Shown here one piece after another: positions 41,801-50,640 of a stretch of 64,000 bases of DNA. Position 1 is the first letter of the stretch, and the number at the start of each line of letters is the position of its first letter. The stretch lies in the NCBI GenBank assembly GCA_905221605.1, contig CAJNDS010002745.1, positions 1,140,703 to 1,204,702 on the forward strand. The letters are read 5' to 3'. The notes below the pieces were generated by a model. That model ran no database searches. It had not been told where the DNA came from and was given only the letters and a program-made list of their open reading frames with translations. This DNA is from Symbiodinium natans (lineage: Eukaryota > Sar > Dinophyceae > Suessiales > Symbiodiniaceae). Both the position numbers and the translations under genes were made by a program.

Positions 41801-44800
41801 GCGCCTATGGCGGTTTGCAAGTTTCGCCCGCGCTTCTGAAGACCGCGTCCAGTGCTCTCGGACCGCAGCAGCTAGCTCCGAGAACTGTTTGAACTGGCTC
41901 CGAGCCCAATCAGAGATGGGTTCAAACTGCAAGGCGTCTCGCAGGACGTCCTTTTCAAGTGGTAGAGCGAGCGACCAGCTCCGCTCTAGGTCCCTCGGGG
42001 TATACCCGTGGGGTCCCGGAGTGTTGTCTATGACGTACTCCGCCACCACGAGCCAATCCGACCAAGCTTCGGAAAGGGAGGCGCCGACTTGTCTGACGAC
42101 CGCCCCCAGCACCTTTTGAACTTCTTGGTGGACTCGCTCGTTTGCGCCCAACTCACAAGGCCTCAAGGGCGCGCTGAACCGCCACTCGGTCCCAAGCATA
42201 GCGCTGAGTTCTGCCATGAGCGCGTTCTTGAACTCTGGCCCTCTGTCCGACCTGATGAGGCTCGGGATCGTCCTGCTGCGAAGCACACAGCGCACGAACG
42301 CCCTCCTGACTTCCGCATGAGTCAGAGACCTCATCGGCTCGAGGAGGACAGCATGACTGAGGCAATCGAAGTACGTAAGCGAGTACCTATGCCCCTCCCT
42401 GTCCTCTCGGTTCGGACCCTCACAGTCCACGCTGACTTCCTGCCAGCAAGTCTCGGCGCCACACTTGACCGCACGAGCTTCAACCTTCGTCGGTCGAGAG
42501 CGGCCTTTAATGCAGGCGAGACACTTGGCGACCCAGGTCCGCACATCTTTCTCCAAATCGGGCCACCAGACTGCCCTCTCCAACAGTTTGATGGTAACCT
42601 CGGCAGACCTATGGGCCCCAAGGACTCCACAGTGGACTGAATTGTAGCAGGCGCGGCGCCAGGTCACCCCATTCGCGCCCGCAGCCCCGTTGGGAACCAC
42701 TGGGACGACGACGGTTTGACCCGTCCTGAGGGTCACTTCGCGCTCCAGCAACCCGTCTCCGGATATCACCATCGGCGGCTCCGGCTTGCGAATCGAGCCC
42801 GCCAATGAGGGATCGCGCCGCTGGCCCTCGTACCACGCCGTACGAAGGGATCCCGTGACTCGGAACTCCGAAATGTTCGCCGCGTCCCTCGCCTCGACCG
42901 CAAGCTGTTCGCGACGATTTTCGTCCTCCCCCGCGGCCAGGCTCAAAGACGGAACACCGCCCTTAAACTCGACCTTGACCTTGGTTGAGGAATGGTCCCA
43001 AATGCACAGGATGGGGCTATGGCTGACGAGCTCTAGAACCACAGCAGGGCCCTTGTGCTCCTCACCCATAAACGCCAAAACTCTACCCTTCAGCTTGCAC
43101 TCATTGGCATTCTTCCCGCGACTGATAGCGCCCGCGGTCCAATGCCCTTCTACGCCCTCATTGGACGCAGAGAACTGAGCAAGGACCCTTGACGCCTGCC
43201 GGGTAGAACTGCGGGGATCCGAGGCTTCTCCGGTTGCCCGCCAGCCAATGACCTGAGTAACCCTACCCACAAGGGCTATCAGCTTGCCGAAGGAGGGGTC
43301 TAAGGCAACCTCTTTGCCCTTAGACCTCCAGAGCACTTCGCACTGCTCATTCACGACATGTCTGTGGCCGTGCCAGTTCACCACTGACGACCAATGCACG
43401 ACGATGTCGCCCTGAACCGCATCCAGGGGCGAGCAGTTGTGCCCCGCCACCACAGCACCATCTTCTCTAACCACCCATGTGGTCCAGTAAGGCTTCACAT
43501 CGCCCCACTTGGAAAGATCCTTGTGCTGGGAGCCGAGGCTGAGCTTCATGGAATGGCCCTTCTTCCATATCTTCCCACTCAGCATGCCATATGCTGTGGG
43601 AACTGGAGCATCCTTGGGCGTAGTCCTGAACCCTACCGCCCATTGCTGGATGGTTGAGGACCTAACCCTAAACAAGCCTCCTGTCCTATCCAAGGTCGCA
43701 AGGACGGAGTTGACCTCTAGGCCCACCTCATGGGCCTCAAGGTCGCCCTCAAGCGGAGGTTCGAGCTCCTCCCGCTCGGCTATCTCCACCGAGGTATCGA
43801 CTGCCTCTTTCTCGATGCAGGCGGGGCAGCGAGAAAACAGGTAGGTCCGCTTGCCGCAGATGCATAGACCCTCATGGTCCCAGAGGGGTCGTGACGGTTC
43901 GTCCAGCATCCCTCTAATGCTGGCATCATCGATGGAACGAACCGCGTCCAACCTCAAGGACCGCAGAACTTCCGCCCCCAATGCCTGCTTCCCTACGATC
44001 CCAAAACCTCGCAGGGGAGGCTCCGGAAAATCCTTCTTGAGTTCCGGACAAGCCTCGGCCACTTCCAAGTGGCCTTGCTGCGTGCGCCAAAGGCGTGGCC
44101 GCACCGCCCAGATAGCCTTGATGCCTGCCCAAGCCTCTCCTACAGCCCTAGCTTCTTTGCGCTGCAGGTTCCTTGCTTGGAGCGTGAGCTCAACAACCAA
44201 AGGCCACCTAAGGACGGCTGTGACCAGCCCGCCTTGTCCAAGTCCTACGAGGAACTGCGGACGAAACCCCGAAGCTTCCCTAAGAACCTTGGCACACGAA
44301 GTAAGCAAGTCGACCCTGATCCGCTTGATCTTCTTGGTCCCTGCGAGCCTGCCGGCCCCGCAATCAAAATGCGAGGCAAGCCCGTCGGTATCCTCAAACG
44401 GACCCCAACAACCCCTGACAGCCACAGAAACTCCAGGGAGGCTCGCTTGGAAGACGCGCCTGATCTCAGTCAGCTCTGCGTCCTGCTCTTTCCAACGCGC
44501 GTAGTCAAAGACAACCATGACGCGCACCGGAAGGGCTGCGACGACGCACATCGGCACAGCCGCGGCCTGGACACGGCCCGCAGGCTCTGGGACGGCGTCG
44601 TTGCCGACCGCCCAGGGCACGGGTCCGTCACCCTCAGTACCCTCTCCGAGGTACTGGTCCAGGTCGAAACCTCGGAGTTGGCCCGAAAGGCCCTCGAGGT
44701 CTTTCGTCCTCGCCGCAAGGAGCGCATCCCGATCCTTGGGATTGCGGCTAAAACTGTCACCCAGCGTCGCTGAGCGACCGCTAAGGCTCCTTATTTCGGA

Positions 44801-47800
44801 CCCATCCATAAGGATTTCCGCAACCCACCGGACGAGCTTCGGATCCATTCCGATGTCCGATGTTTGCGCTCGGGTAAGGTTGGCATGATCTGTCCAACAC
44901 AGAGTCCGAATAGAGCCGAACATGCGGCGTGTCGCCCGCTTTACCTCGAGCTGGGCAAACGCCTCCTGTATCAAGGGCGGCCAGTTCTGCTGCGCGGGGG
45001 TCAAGCTCTTTGAGTGCGTCATAAGCACCTTGAGCTGACTCAAGTCACGCGTCATCTGCACGACGCTGCCCCCTACCGCGATGCCCGACGCATCCGCGAT
45101 CTGCTCAAGGGGACACGACCCATCCGCAGCAGAGGCCTCATCGAAGGTAGCCAAATTGATGCGGTTCTGCATCATGCGCTTAATCGCTTTAAAGGCTTTG
45201 CAACCCTCGGTGGCGGCTGAGCCCAGCCCGCCTTCAGGAAAGACGGCGCCTGGCTTCTGCCACTGCCCTAAAATCTTGGCTGCGTGCCCATACTCAACAG
45301 GCAGGTAGCCGCGCAACCAGTTTGCGCAACCCAAAAATTGCTGAATGTGAAGCTTCTCCCAGAGCGGGGGAAAGTCAATCACCGCCTGACAACGCTCTTC
45401 GTCAGGCGAACTCCCGTCCCGCCCAATGTTGTGTCCCAGGAGCTTGCCTTTGGAGACACAAACTTCGGCCTTGCTGATTCCAAAGGAGAAGCCAAACAAG
45501 ATTGACTTGTCTAGGAAACCCTCTAAGGAAACGAGGTGGTCGAGGAGGTGCGGGCACGCTTTAGGGTGCCGGGCGCGCATATCTGCCGCGAGCTTCTCAT
45601 AATAGTAGTCCGTTGGAGGCTCTTCGATCATCTTCTCGATGTCCCAGCTCTCCACAATATGATAGCTCGGGCAGCGCGCCGTATCGACCGCGTCTGCTGG
45701 GCGCACAGCGTCACTTGCGCCTCTCCCAGCAGTGGCCGATCCCTCACGCCAGCCAGCCCAGCGTGGCCCCTTGCGCGTCCTAAAGACCGCGAGGCGTTCG
45801 GTGACTGGAACTTCATCGCTGCACGCAACGCTTTCCGCCACACGCAAATCCCTCGTGTCCCAGAGACGCCACGCCTCACCTACGCGCTGAAGCAAGCACG
45901 TTTCGTAAGGCGCCTTCTCGACCGCCAGGGTCCCAAGGTCCTTCTGCGCAGGGCGCCTACCCCACACAGACGCGTAACCACCCGGCGCCTCCCACCAGCT
46001 GTCGACGCTTGGAAGGTGGTCCAAGCAAGTAAGCACTCCAGGCTCCTCAACAGGGCGCCCAACCGGGCCGCTCCCGCCCCACACCGAAGCGAGAACAGTC
46101 ACCGCAGCAAGGACCGATAGCACACCGATCCTGGCGCCGGTACGCAGCCGCCCAAAGGACCGCGCACACGAGGAACAACCTTGGAAGCTTCTTGCCGCGG
46201 CCCTGGACGCGGACCCGCAGGCAAAGCACGGGTCGTGGTCAACCGAGGCAACGGCGACCCCACAATCCGCACATGCCTGCGGAGACGGCTCCGACTCGAA
46301 AACCGTCTCAACCGCGCCACAACCACAGGCCGCAGTGCTTACGAGGCCGGAACGCACTTCCGCAACAACCTCGCCCGGCTGGAGAGAGTGATCACACTCT
46401 TGGGCTGCGAGCAACACAAACCCCTTTCCCTCTCCTGTGGGCCAAAGGCCTGGTACGGCCTCGACCCCGCATTCCACCGGAAGCACTACCTCGGACAGGG
46501 ATCCCTCTGCGGAGACTCCTTGCTCCCGCACGACAGGCACCAGCACCCCGTCGCCTGGCGAGAGCTCGAGAGGCTCTTCCCCGTCGTAGCGGAGGAGCTC
46601 CCGGCTTCCGCCCCCAGGCTCGGTGCATGACGCGTCGTCCAGGCTCGACAACCGCGCCTCGAAGGCGTAGGCCCTGTCCTTCCGGGTCTTGCTGTGATCC
46701 TCGCACCTGGGCATCCTGATTCCCAGCGTGTCGAGGACGTGAAAGTCGGGACCCGGCCTGAAGCCCAGGCCCATCCTTCCGGCGCAGTCCAACGCTCTGC
46801 CGCCGAGGATCAGTCCGTGCCAATCGGACGTCCCCCTGGCTGCGATTTTGCATCGCACGAAAATTTCAGTGTTGGGGCGACAGTCGTCCGCCGTCCTGCC
46901 TTCCAGCAGCGTGACGCGCAAGACTGCTGCCCCCTTCAGAGGAACGGGGGCTCCCGAAGCAATGCCATGCACATATTCGGGGTGGACCCACTTCTCGAGT
47001 CTCACGACCGGGAAGCCGGGATCTTCGGTACCGATCCCCAGCTCTGCAGCCCGGTTCATCATGCCCACCACAAGTTCCTCGGTCACGTGGTTTGCGCCGG
47101 CGCATCCGTCGAGCATGCACTCGACCTTACGGTCGAGCACCTGGACTACCGTTCTGTACTGGTAGCCTCCTGGCTCGTTGTCTGCCAGGCTCCACCAGTC
47201 CTTCGGCAGATCGTCCAGGGTGGCGAACTTGTCCCGCCCGCCCTTGCTCAACGGAAGCGCGTGCTGCTGCACCGCGGCGCGTCCTGCGGCTCCTGAGACG
47301 CCTGCCTGGACGCCTGAGCTGCCTATCTGGACACTGAACGCGGCGAAGGGGTTGGACATGGAAGCCCCGGAGGGCGCGGCCCAGTTGGCAGGCAAGGCCG
47401 GCGTCCCTCCTGAGGTCGTCAGGTTGTGGACCATGTCGCAGCTGGCTCCCTTCTTGCACGACCCATTCTTGGAGAAAAAGGGGCAAACAGTGCCTGGTGG
47501 CTTTGCTGCGCCTTTGGCCGCAGCCTTAGGCTTAGCGCTGGCCTTTGCCTTGCCACTTCCCTTCCCTTTGCCCTTGCCTTTCGCCGTGGCAAAGGTTTGG
47601 TCACCCTTCTTGGCCGCGAGAGCTTTTCTGCGAAGCTCCTTGTCGTGGCTGTACGGGCAGGCATCCCCTTTCGGGCAATTCCCGTGGTCGCGAAAGTGGA
47701 AGCAGATCTTCTTGTCCGCTCCCTTGCCAGCTCCCTTCGAGGCAGCGGCAAACGTCTGATCCGCGCCAGCCTTGGCCGCGGCAGCTGCTCCCTTCGCAGC

Positions 47801-49765
47801 AGCCTTAGCGGCGGCCTTGAGGCTCCGAATCTCCTTCTGGGCCTCGGCTAGCGCGACCGACGGGTCCGCGCTTGGAGAGCCGGTCGTGGAGTAAACAGAG
47901 TGGGAAACAGCACGGTGCGCTGCTTCCCTCTGTTCGTACTCCAAGACGACTTTATGGCTCTCCTCCCAAGTCTGCGGCCCTCTCAGCCCGCCGTCCTTGG
48001 GGTCGCCGGGCCACAATCGCTTGTCGTTACGTATCTCCTTTTGGAGATACGGGGGCATCTTGCGGAGGTACGAGAGATACAACTCTCGTGGGGTCTTCCC
48101 AAGACCCACCGCCTCAAGGTCCGCGATCGACGCCTCAAACAAAGGCTCGAATTGGTGGCCTGTGAGCTTGCCCTTAGCGAGGGAGGCATGCTCACCATCC
48201 ACGCGGACTTCCCTTTCCTCCCGCGATTCCCCGAACATCAAGTGCTTGTTCTTGATGCGGTCGTACACTGCCTGTGGGTCGGAGAGAACCTCTCCCGACT
48301 TCCACGCTGCGCGGTAGGCGTTCGTGTACGTCTTCATGCGCGAGCCGCGGCAGCGCCCGCGTAGCGCTAGCAGCTTCTCGCGCGCACTCATACCGCGACA
48401 GTTGTTGGCGAGCGCGCAGACGTCCTCGAACTCCTCGTAGAACAGGACAACGTCTCGCGCGTCCGACTTGTCGTCGGTCAGCGTCGGCCACGTGAGGTCA
48501 GTTTTGACCGTCGTTATGGAGCTTTGCCCGCCCCTCTGCGCTAACGCTTCTTTCAGCGCTTCAGTTTGGGCGGCGAGTGCGGCGGCGAAATCGCCCGCCG
48601 GGTTTTGGGACCCGGTCTGCGAACCTCCGCCGTCTGAACCTCGCTTCAGGGCTTCTATCTCCATCTCCAGCGCCGCGAGCTTTGCGCGCAAAGGGGAATC
48701 GCCGTCCGTCGCGCCCAGGTCACGGGCCGCGGAAGGACCACCTGCAACCTCGGCAGTGTGCAAACCTCCACGGTCCAAACCTAACCCCAACCCACTCGCA
48801 GTCGCAGGCTGTGGTAGCCCTGGGGAACGCGGCCCCACGGCTTCAACTGGCACGTCGGACGGGGAGCTCCAAACCTTCTCTTGGCTCGAGCTTTCCTTTC
48901 CCCCTAGCGCGAGGATAAGTTCCCCGATGCATTGGATTTCACGCTGAATCTCCTCTGCGTCTTCGGGGTCCTCGCCACCGCGCAAAGCCGCGACCGAGAA
49001 CCTGGTCCGCAGCCGACGGACCATCTTTGTCGGATGCCAGTCCCCACCTATCTTCGAGAACTCATCCGCAAGGAGGGTGGCTTTGGTGCTCAAGGCGTCA
49101 AGGTCACGGGAGCTCACCGTGACTCCATGCGCTTTGAGCGCGAGGACAATCCGCGAAACGCGCGTCAGGTAGTCCGCGACCGGTTCCTGGTCTGGACGGA
49201 AAATCGCGCGCAGCTCCGCCTGTAAGCCCTCTGCGGTGCCGGGGACTGAACCTGCTGTCGACGGCGGACCGGACGGTCCCGCCGGGCGGGACCCTGGTGC
49301 CGTAGCAGGGACATAGGCAGCACCGGTAGGGACCATGGCCAGCTCCCTAGCCGCGGCGCTGACGTCCACCCGCGGCGGACTGTCGCCTCCAGCGCCCGAG
49401 GCCTCAGGGACTAGCTCGGAGTCCTCTTCTTCTTCCTCTTCCTCCTCGTCCTCGCCTTCGGCGTCGTGGAGGAACTTCATGACCTTTCGCCAGAGAGCCG
49501 CCTCCTGCTCTGGCGTTGTGCTAACCCCATCCCGCTTGGACAACGGACGACTGCCGGTCTCCCTACGCCACTTAAGCCAAGCGACGTAGCTCATCCGCTC
49601 GGGATAGGGAACGTCACCACCCTCGATCGCTTCGAGGAGGGTGACGCCCTCGGCCTGACCTGCAACCTCTGCGGACATCGCCGCGCCTTGGTTAGCAGGC
49701 CGCAGGCGTGGCACACGAAGCGCCGCGCCTTGGTTAACAGGCCGCAAGCGTGGCACACAGTCCAC
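38852..49765 (-). CDS. gag-pol: Retroelement ORF1: giant Gag-Pol with permuted reverse transcriptase
   Basis: 3637 residues. The Gag region (1-880) has a duplicated VPRLRPxNQGAA leader, an acidic run near 110, and two CCCH fingers (C-x8-C-x5-C-x3-H) at 688-707 and 761-780, joined by a KGKGKGSGKAK linker. A protease-like MLDGCAGANHV has D886. A Cys-rich cluster (four CxC/CxxC pairs) at about 1150-1205 precedes a hydrophobic stretch at about 1213-1231. RT thumb at about 1410-1490 (GISKAEVCVSKGKLLGHNIG, QQFLGCANWLR). RNase H at about 1550-1660 (ADASGIAVGG, CWTDHANL). Integrase has an HHCC finger from about 2376 and D2447, D2507, E2543 (D,D-35-E). A methyltransferase-like region at about 2945-3110 (VLEVAWGDAVVSDAARRHGY). 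RT fingers/palm at about 3300-3500 has D3406 (TFVDAVSGFNQ) and YVDD at 3474-3477. The final 100 residues look untranslated in origin. Confidence 0.9.
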   Translation of the reverse strand: MDCVPRLRPVNQGAALRVPRLRPANQGAAMSAEVAGQAEGVTLLEAIEGGDVPYPERMSYVAWLKWRRETGSRPLSKRDGVSTTPEQEAALWRKVMKFLHDAEGEDEEEEEEEEDSELVPEASGAGGDSPPRVDVSAAARELAMVPTGAAYVPATAPGSRPAGPSGPPSTAGSVPGTAEGLQAELRAIFRPDQEPVADYLTRVSRIVLALKAHGVTVSSRDLDALSTKATLLADEFSKIGGDWHPTKMVRRLRTRFSVAALRGGEDPEDAEEIQREIQCIGELILALGGKESSSQEKVWSSPSDVPVEAVGPRSPGLPQPATASGLGLGLDRGGLHTAEVAGGPSAARDLGATDGDSPLRAKLAALEMEIEALKRGSDGGGSQTGSQNPAGDFAAALAAQTEALKEALAQRGGQSSITTVKTDLTWPTLTDDKSDARDVVLFYEEFEDVCALANNCRGMSAREKLLALRGRCRGSRMKTYTNAYRAAWKSGEVLSDPQAVYDRIKNKHLMFGESREEREVRVDGEHASLAKGKLTGHQFEPLFEASIADLEAVGLGKTPRELYLSYLRKMPPYLQKEIRNDKRLWPGDPKDGGLRGPQTWEESHKVVLEYEQREAAHRAVSHSVYSTTGSPSADPSVALAEAQKEIRSLKAAAKAAAKGAAAAAKAGADQTFAAASKGAGKGADKKICFHFRDHGNCPKGDACPYSHDKELRRKALAAKKGDQTFATAKGKGKGKGSGKAKASAKPKAAAKGAAKPPGTVCPFFSKNGSCKKGASCDMVHNLTTSGGTPALPANWAAPSGASMSNPFAAFSVQIGSSGVQAGVSGAAGRAAVQQHALPLSKGGRDKFATLDDLPKDWWSLADNEPGGYQYRTVVQVLDRKVECMLDGCAGANHVTEELVVGMMNRAAELGIGTEDPGFPVVRLEKWVHPEYVHGIASGAPVPLKGAAVLRVTLLEGRTADDCRPNTEIFVRCKIAARGTSDWHGLILGGRALDCAGRMGLGFRPGPDFHVLDTLGIRMPRCEDHSKTRKDRAYAFEARLSSLDDASCTEPGGGSRELLRYDGEEPLELSPGDGVLVPVVREQGVSAEGSLSEVVLPVECGVEAVPGLWPTGEGKGFVLLAAQECDHSLQPGEVVAEVRSGLVSTAACGCGAVETVFESEPSPQACADCGVAVASVDHDPCFACGSASRAAARSFQGCSSCARSFGRLRTGARIGVLSVLAAVTVLASVWGGSGPVGRPVEEPGVLTCLDHLPSVDSWWEAPGGYASVWGRRPAQKDLGTLAVEKAPYETCLLQRVGEAWRLWDTRDLRVAESVACSDEVPVTERLAVFRTRKGPRWAGWREGSATAGRGASDAVRPADAVDTARCPSYHIVESWDIEKMIEEPPTDYYYEKLAADMRARHPKACPHLLDHLVSLEGFLDKSILFGFSFGISKAEVCVSKGKLLGHNIGRDGSSPDEERCQAVIDFPPLWEKLHIQQFLGCANWLRGYLPVEYGHAAKILGQWQKPGAVFPEGGLGSAATEGCKAFKAIKRMMQNRINLATFDEASAADGSCPLEQIADASGIAVGGSVVQMTRDLSQLKVLMTHSKSLTPAQQNWPPLIQEAFAQLEVKRATRRMFGSIRTLCWTDHANLTRAQTSDIGMDPKLVRWVAEILMDGSEIRSLSGRSATLGDSFSRNPKDRDALLAARTKDLEGLSGQLRGFDLDQYLGEGTEGDGPVPWAVGNDAVPEPAGRVQAAAVPMCVVAALPVRVMVVFDYARWKEQDAELTEIRRVFQASLPGVSVAVRGCWGPFEDTDGLASHFDCGAGRLAGTKKIKRIRVDLLTSCAKVLREASGFRPQFLVGLGQGGLVTAVLRWPLVVELTLQARNLQRKEARAVGEAWAGIKAIWAVRPRLWRTQQGHLEVAEACPELKKDFPEPPLRGFGIVGKQALGAEVLRSLRLDAVRSIDDASIRGMLDEPSRPLWDHEGLCICGKRTYLFSRCPACIEKEAVDTSVEIAEREELEPPLEGDLEAHEVGLEVNSVLATLDRTGGLFRVRSSTIQQWAVGFRTTPKDAPVPTAYGMLSGKIWKKGHSMKLSLGSQHKDLSKWGDVKPYWTTWVVREDGAVVAGHNCSPLDAVQGDIVVHWSSVVNWHGHRHVVNEQCEVLWRSKGKEVALDPSFGKLIALVGRVTQVIGWRATGEASDPRSSTRQASRVLAQFSASNEGVEGHWTAGAISRGKNANECKLKGRVLAFMGEEHKGPAVVLELVSHSPILCIWDHSSTKVKVEFKGGVPSLSLAAGEDENRREQLAVEARDAANISEFRVTGSLRTAWYEGQRRDPSLAGSIRKPEPPMVISGDGLLEREVTLRTGQTVVVPVVPNGAAGANGVTWRRACYNSVHCGVLGAHRSAEVTIKLLERAVWWPDLEKDVRTWVAKCLACIKGRSRPTKVEARAVKCGAETCWQEVSVDCEGPNREDREGHRYSLTYFDCLSHAVLLEPMRSLTHAEVRRAFVRCVLRSRTIPSLIRSDRGPEFKNALMAELSAMLGTEWRFSAPLRPCELGANERVHQEVQKVLGAVVRQVGASLSEAWSDWLVVAEYVIDNTPGPHGYTPRDLERSWSLALPLEKDVLRDALQFEPISDWARSQFKQFSELAAAVREHWTRSSEARAKLANRHRRTVDLKPGDRVVWNAPRARSEGAGRVPWKPGLTGPWRVLEVKGHRLTLEPVSMESGGTSSARRGPMEAHAEDCILVPADADGAESREPVVFEDDETGGDGSSRPSLGQQVQGDAKQVEFTLTRRGRDFVLRLGDRIAYRGVGGGPKVCRLGRVTQVDAARAQVGVHRYLPDASGVRVKWRLAYIAEDGALTLSEGTRPAHEAVSVKEIISKIDLNRDGVLAAASARKLDKGAYSLQDRTLERASRAGTSVLSIREALADLLVAEPRALQPRASPESGAVESWFRQYFLGGVADVLEVAWGDAVVSDAARRHGYRVVPAFVQGKQAYGITWNLAAEEHLEAISGAVLRTEPKVLVIGLEGKNVPRAFLQLVVRCAQERTRAGAHVALRLQAQKGEWEPWRLEEWGALFGTLAEPRWPWAFVRADMCQFARASGRGNLVESGALWLADFSLESVGLRCSRPDALGAVRHKHVERAQADYNLIGAAFCASLQDLGLRGAEELCTAAVESFPATAGADSAAAAPPPSPVVPLPDVRSGEDLTPAERAELDKEVDKYAAEREAFWRTKADAKDWDSVRADLEVYALAGEKVAEDPRRTEAYRDLVWSGLKIEPGPTRPGLTDADIAAVREVIRRKAAGFWVEDTTRTTVRKFAHDCIPTGPPVSSQPHSLRGESAQWVDDKLEEECKRGQLIRGSSAWGSAPFPTKEMPSYKRHRKRRLVVDYRRVNARIKRSTYYCRRGSDVLAAAVGSVWYTFVDAVSGFNQIRNTKRAREVLAIVARSGKYLPVGLTFGPINGPDDFNFVVDRAYAPGRGRRLKYTKEWIAYVDDLTVRTGRVIDGQFFTDAQAEGAVREACAKGAVAAPQSASSALEALGVRGAHNSKRANHDAARSDQNHPTRVLMLRMLGLFGCFCVQGGCFWGGPFPRSPVCGQKDFSSFVACSFVRLSRSQCLGSRPRGSVQGRSRSRRSLKAPTLRNSPNPRRSGSSVL

Positions 49766-49841
49766 GCGTCCAGGTCACGGACCGCGACAGACAAGCAAAG
49801 CAATGCTTGCCCACTCGGGCCGTAGGCACAAGAGCTGTACG

Positions 49842-49860
49842 TTTCCCAGAACAGCCCCCA
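49842..49860 (-). promoter_or_regulatory. Candidate primer-binding site
   Basis: Two bases inside the 5' LTR end the minus strand reads TGGGGGCTGTTCTGGGAA. TGG at this position is the usual complement of a tRNA CCA end. The tRNA was not identified. Confidence 0.45.
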
Positions 49861-49862
49861 AT

Positions 49863-50156
49863 TGTGAAGTCGACCAGCACTGGACTTGCACTAAACCAAT
49901 GCAATCACAGCCCGGCCACGCTGTTTTACGACTTCGCGAGTTCAAGCACTTGTGCAGCTACGCCTGAGTGCGTCCGGTCGGACCGCACAGCAACCTAAGA
50001 GCTACTGTACGAAACTACCGTGCTCAAAGGCACAAGCTCGGTACTTGAGCCAAAACATTGGCATTGTTACGAATTGCAAAACTACACATGCAAAGGAAAA
50101 CAACACGCTGCACTAGCACTAAGCAAGCACACCATGCATGCTTTGACCTGCTCACA
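49863..50156 (-). repeat. 5' LTR of the 17.3-kb element
   Basis: Pair of the LTR at 32845, offset by exactly 17018 bases. Promoter and start site should lie here, upstream of the Gag-Pol ATG at 49765. The leader-like TTTTGGCTCAAG lies at 50044-50055 on the minus strand. Confidence 0.95.
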
Positions 50157-50463
50157 TTATAGTATTATAGTATTATAGTATTATAGTATTATAGTATTAT
50201 AGTATTATAGTATTATAGTATTATAGTATTATAGTACTATAGTATTATAGTATTATAGTATTATAGTATTATAGTATTATAGTATTATAGTATTATAATA
50301 TTATAGTACTATAGTACTATAGTGTTATAGTATTATAGTATTCTAGTATTCTAGTATTCTAGTATTCTAGTAGTGTAGTATTATAGTATTATAGTATTAT
50401 AGTATTATAGTATTATAGCATTATAGTATTATAGTAATATAGTATTATAGTATTATAGTAGTA
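50157..50463. repeat. TTATAGTA octamer microsatellite
   Basis: About 38 copies of TTATAGTA with a few variants (TTCTAGTA, ACTATAGT). The first bases double as the right target-site duplication of the retrotransposon, so the element inserted at the edge of, or into, AT-rich simple sequence. Confidence 0.95.
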
Positions 50464-50560
50464 TGGTCATTAGAAGCATGGCTCCCTCCCCAGTGCTGCT
50501 GTTGGGGGGGCACGTGCTTGAGCCGGATCGCGGGAGAGTTGGGGTTTGTGGGCGGTTCAC

Positions 50561-50640
50561 GGTTCAGGGTTTAGGGTTTAGGGTTTAGGGTTTAGGGTTT
50601 AGGGTTTAGGGTTTAGGGTTTAGGTTCAGGGTTCAGGGCT
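50561..50640. repeat. Interstitial telomere-like TTTAGGG tract
   Basis: About ten TTTAGGG units with GTTCAGG variants at both ends. Confidence 0.9.

Larger units (their letters stand above)
32845..50156 (-). mobile_element. Complete 17.3-kb LTR retrotransposon with extra enzymes
   Basis: Two 294-bp direct repeats with TG...CA ends bound the element, and TTAT flanks it on both sides (32841-32844 and 50157-50160). Coding is on the minus strand. A 3637-codon Gag-Pol has two CCCH fingers, a protease-like motif, RT thumb plus RNase H, integrase, a methyltransferase-like region and the RT palm. An 805-codon ORF with a Tpt1/KptA domain follows, then an 817-codon ORF with zinc fingers, a membrane segment and a PLD-like domain. 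RT and integrase motifs are Ty3/gypsy-like. It is far larger than a typical gypsy element (about 5-10 kb). It is nested at the edge of the AT-rich island. Confidence 0.93.
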
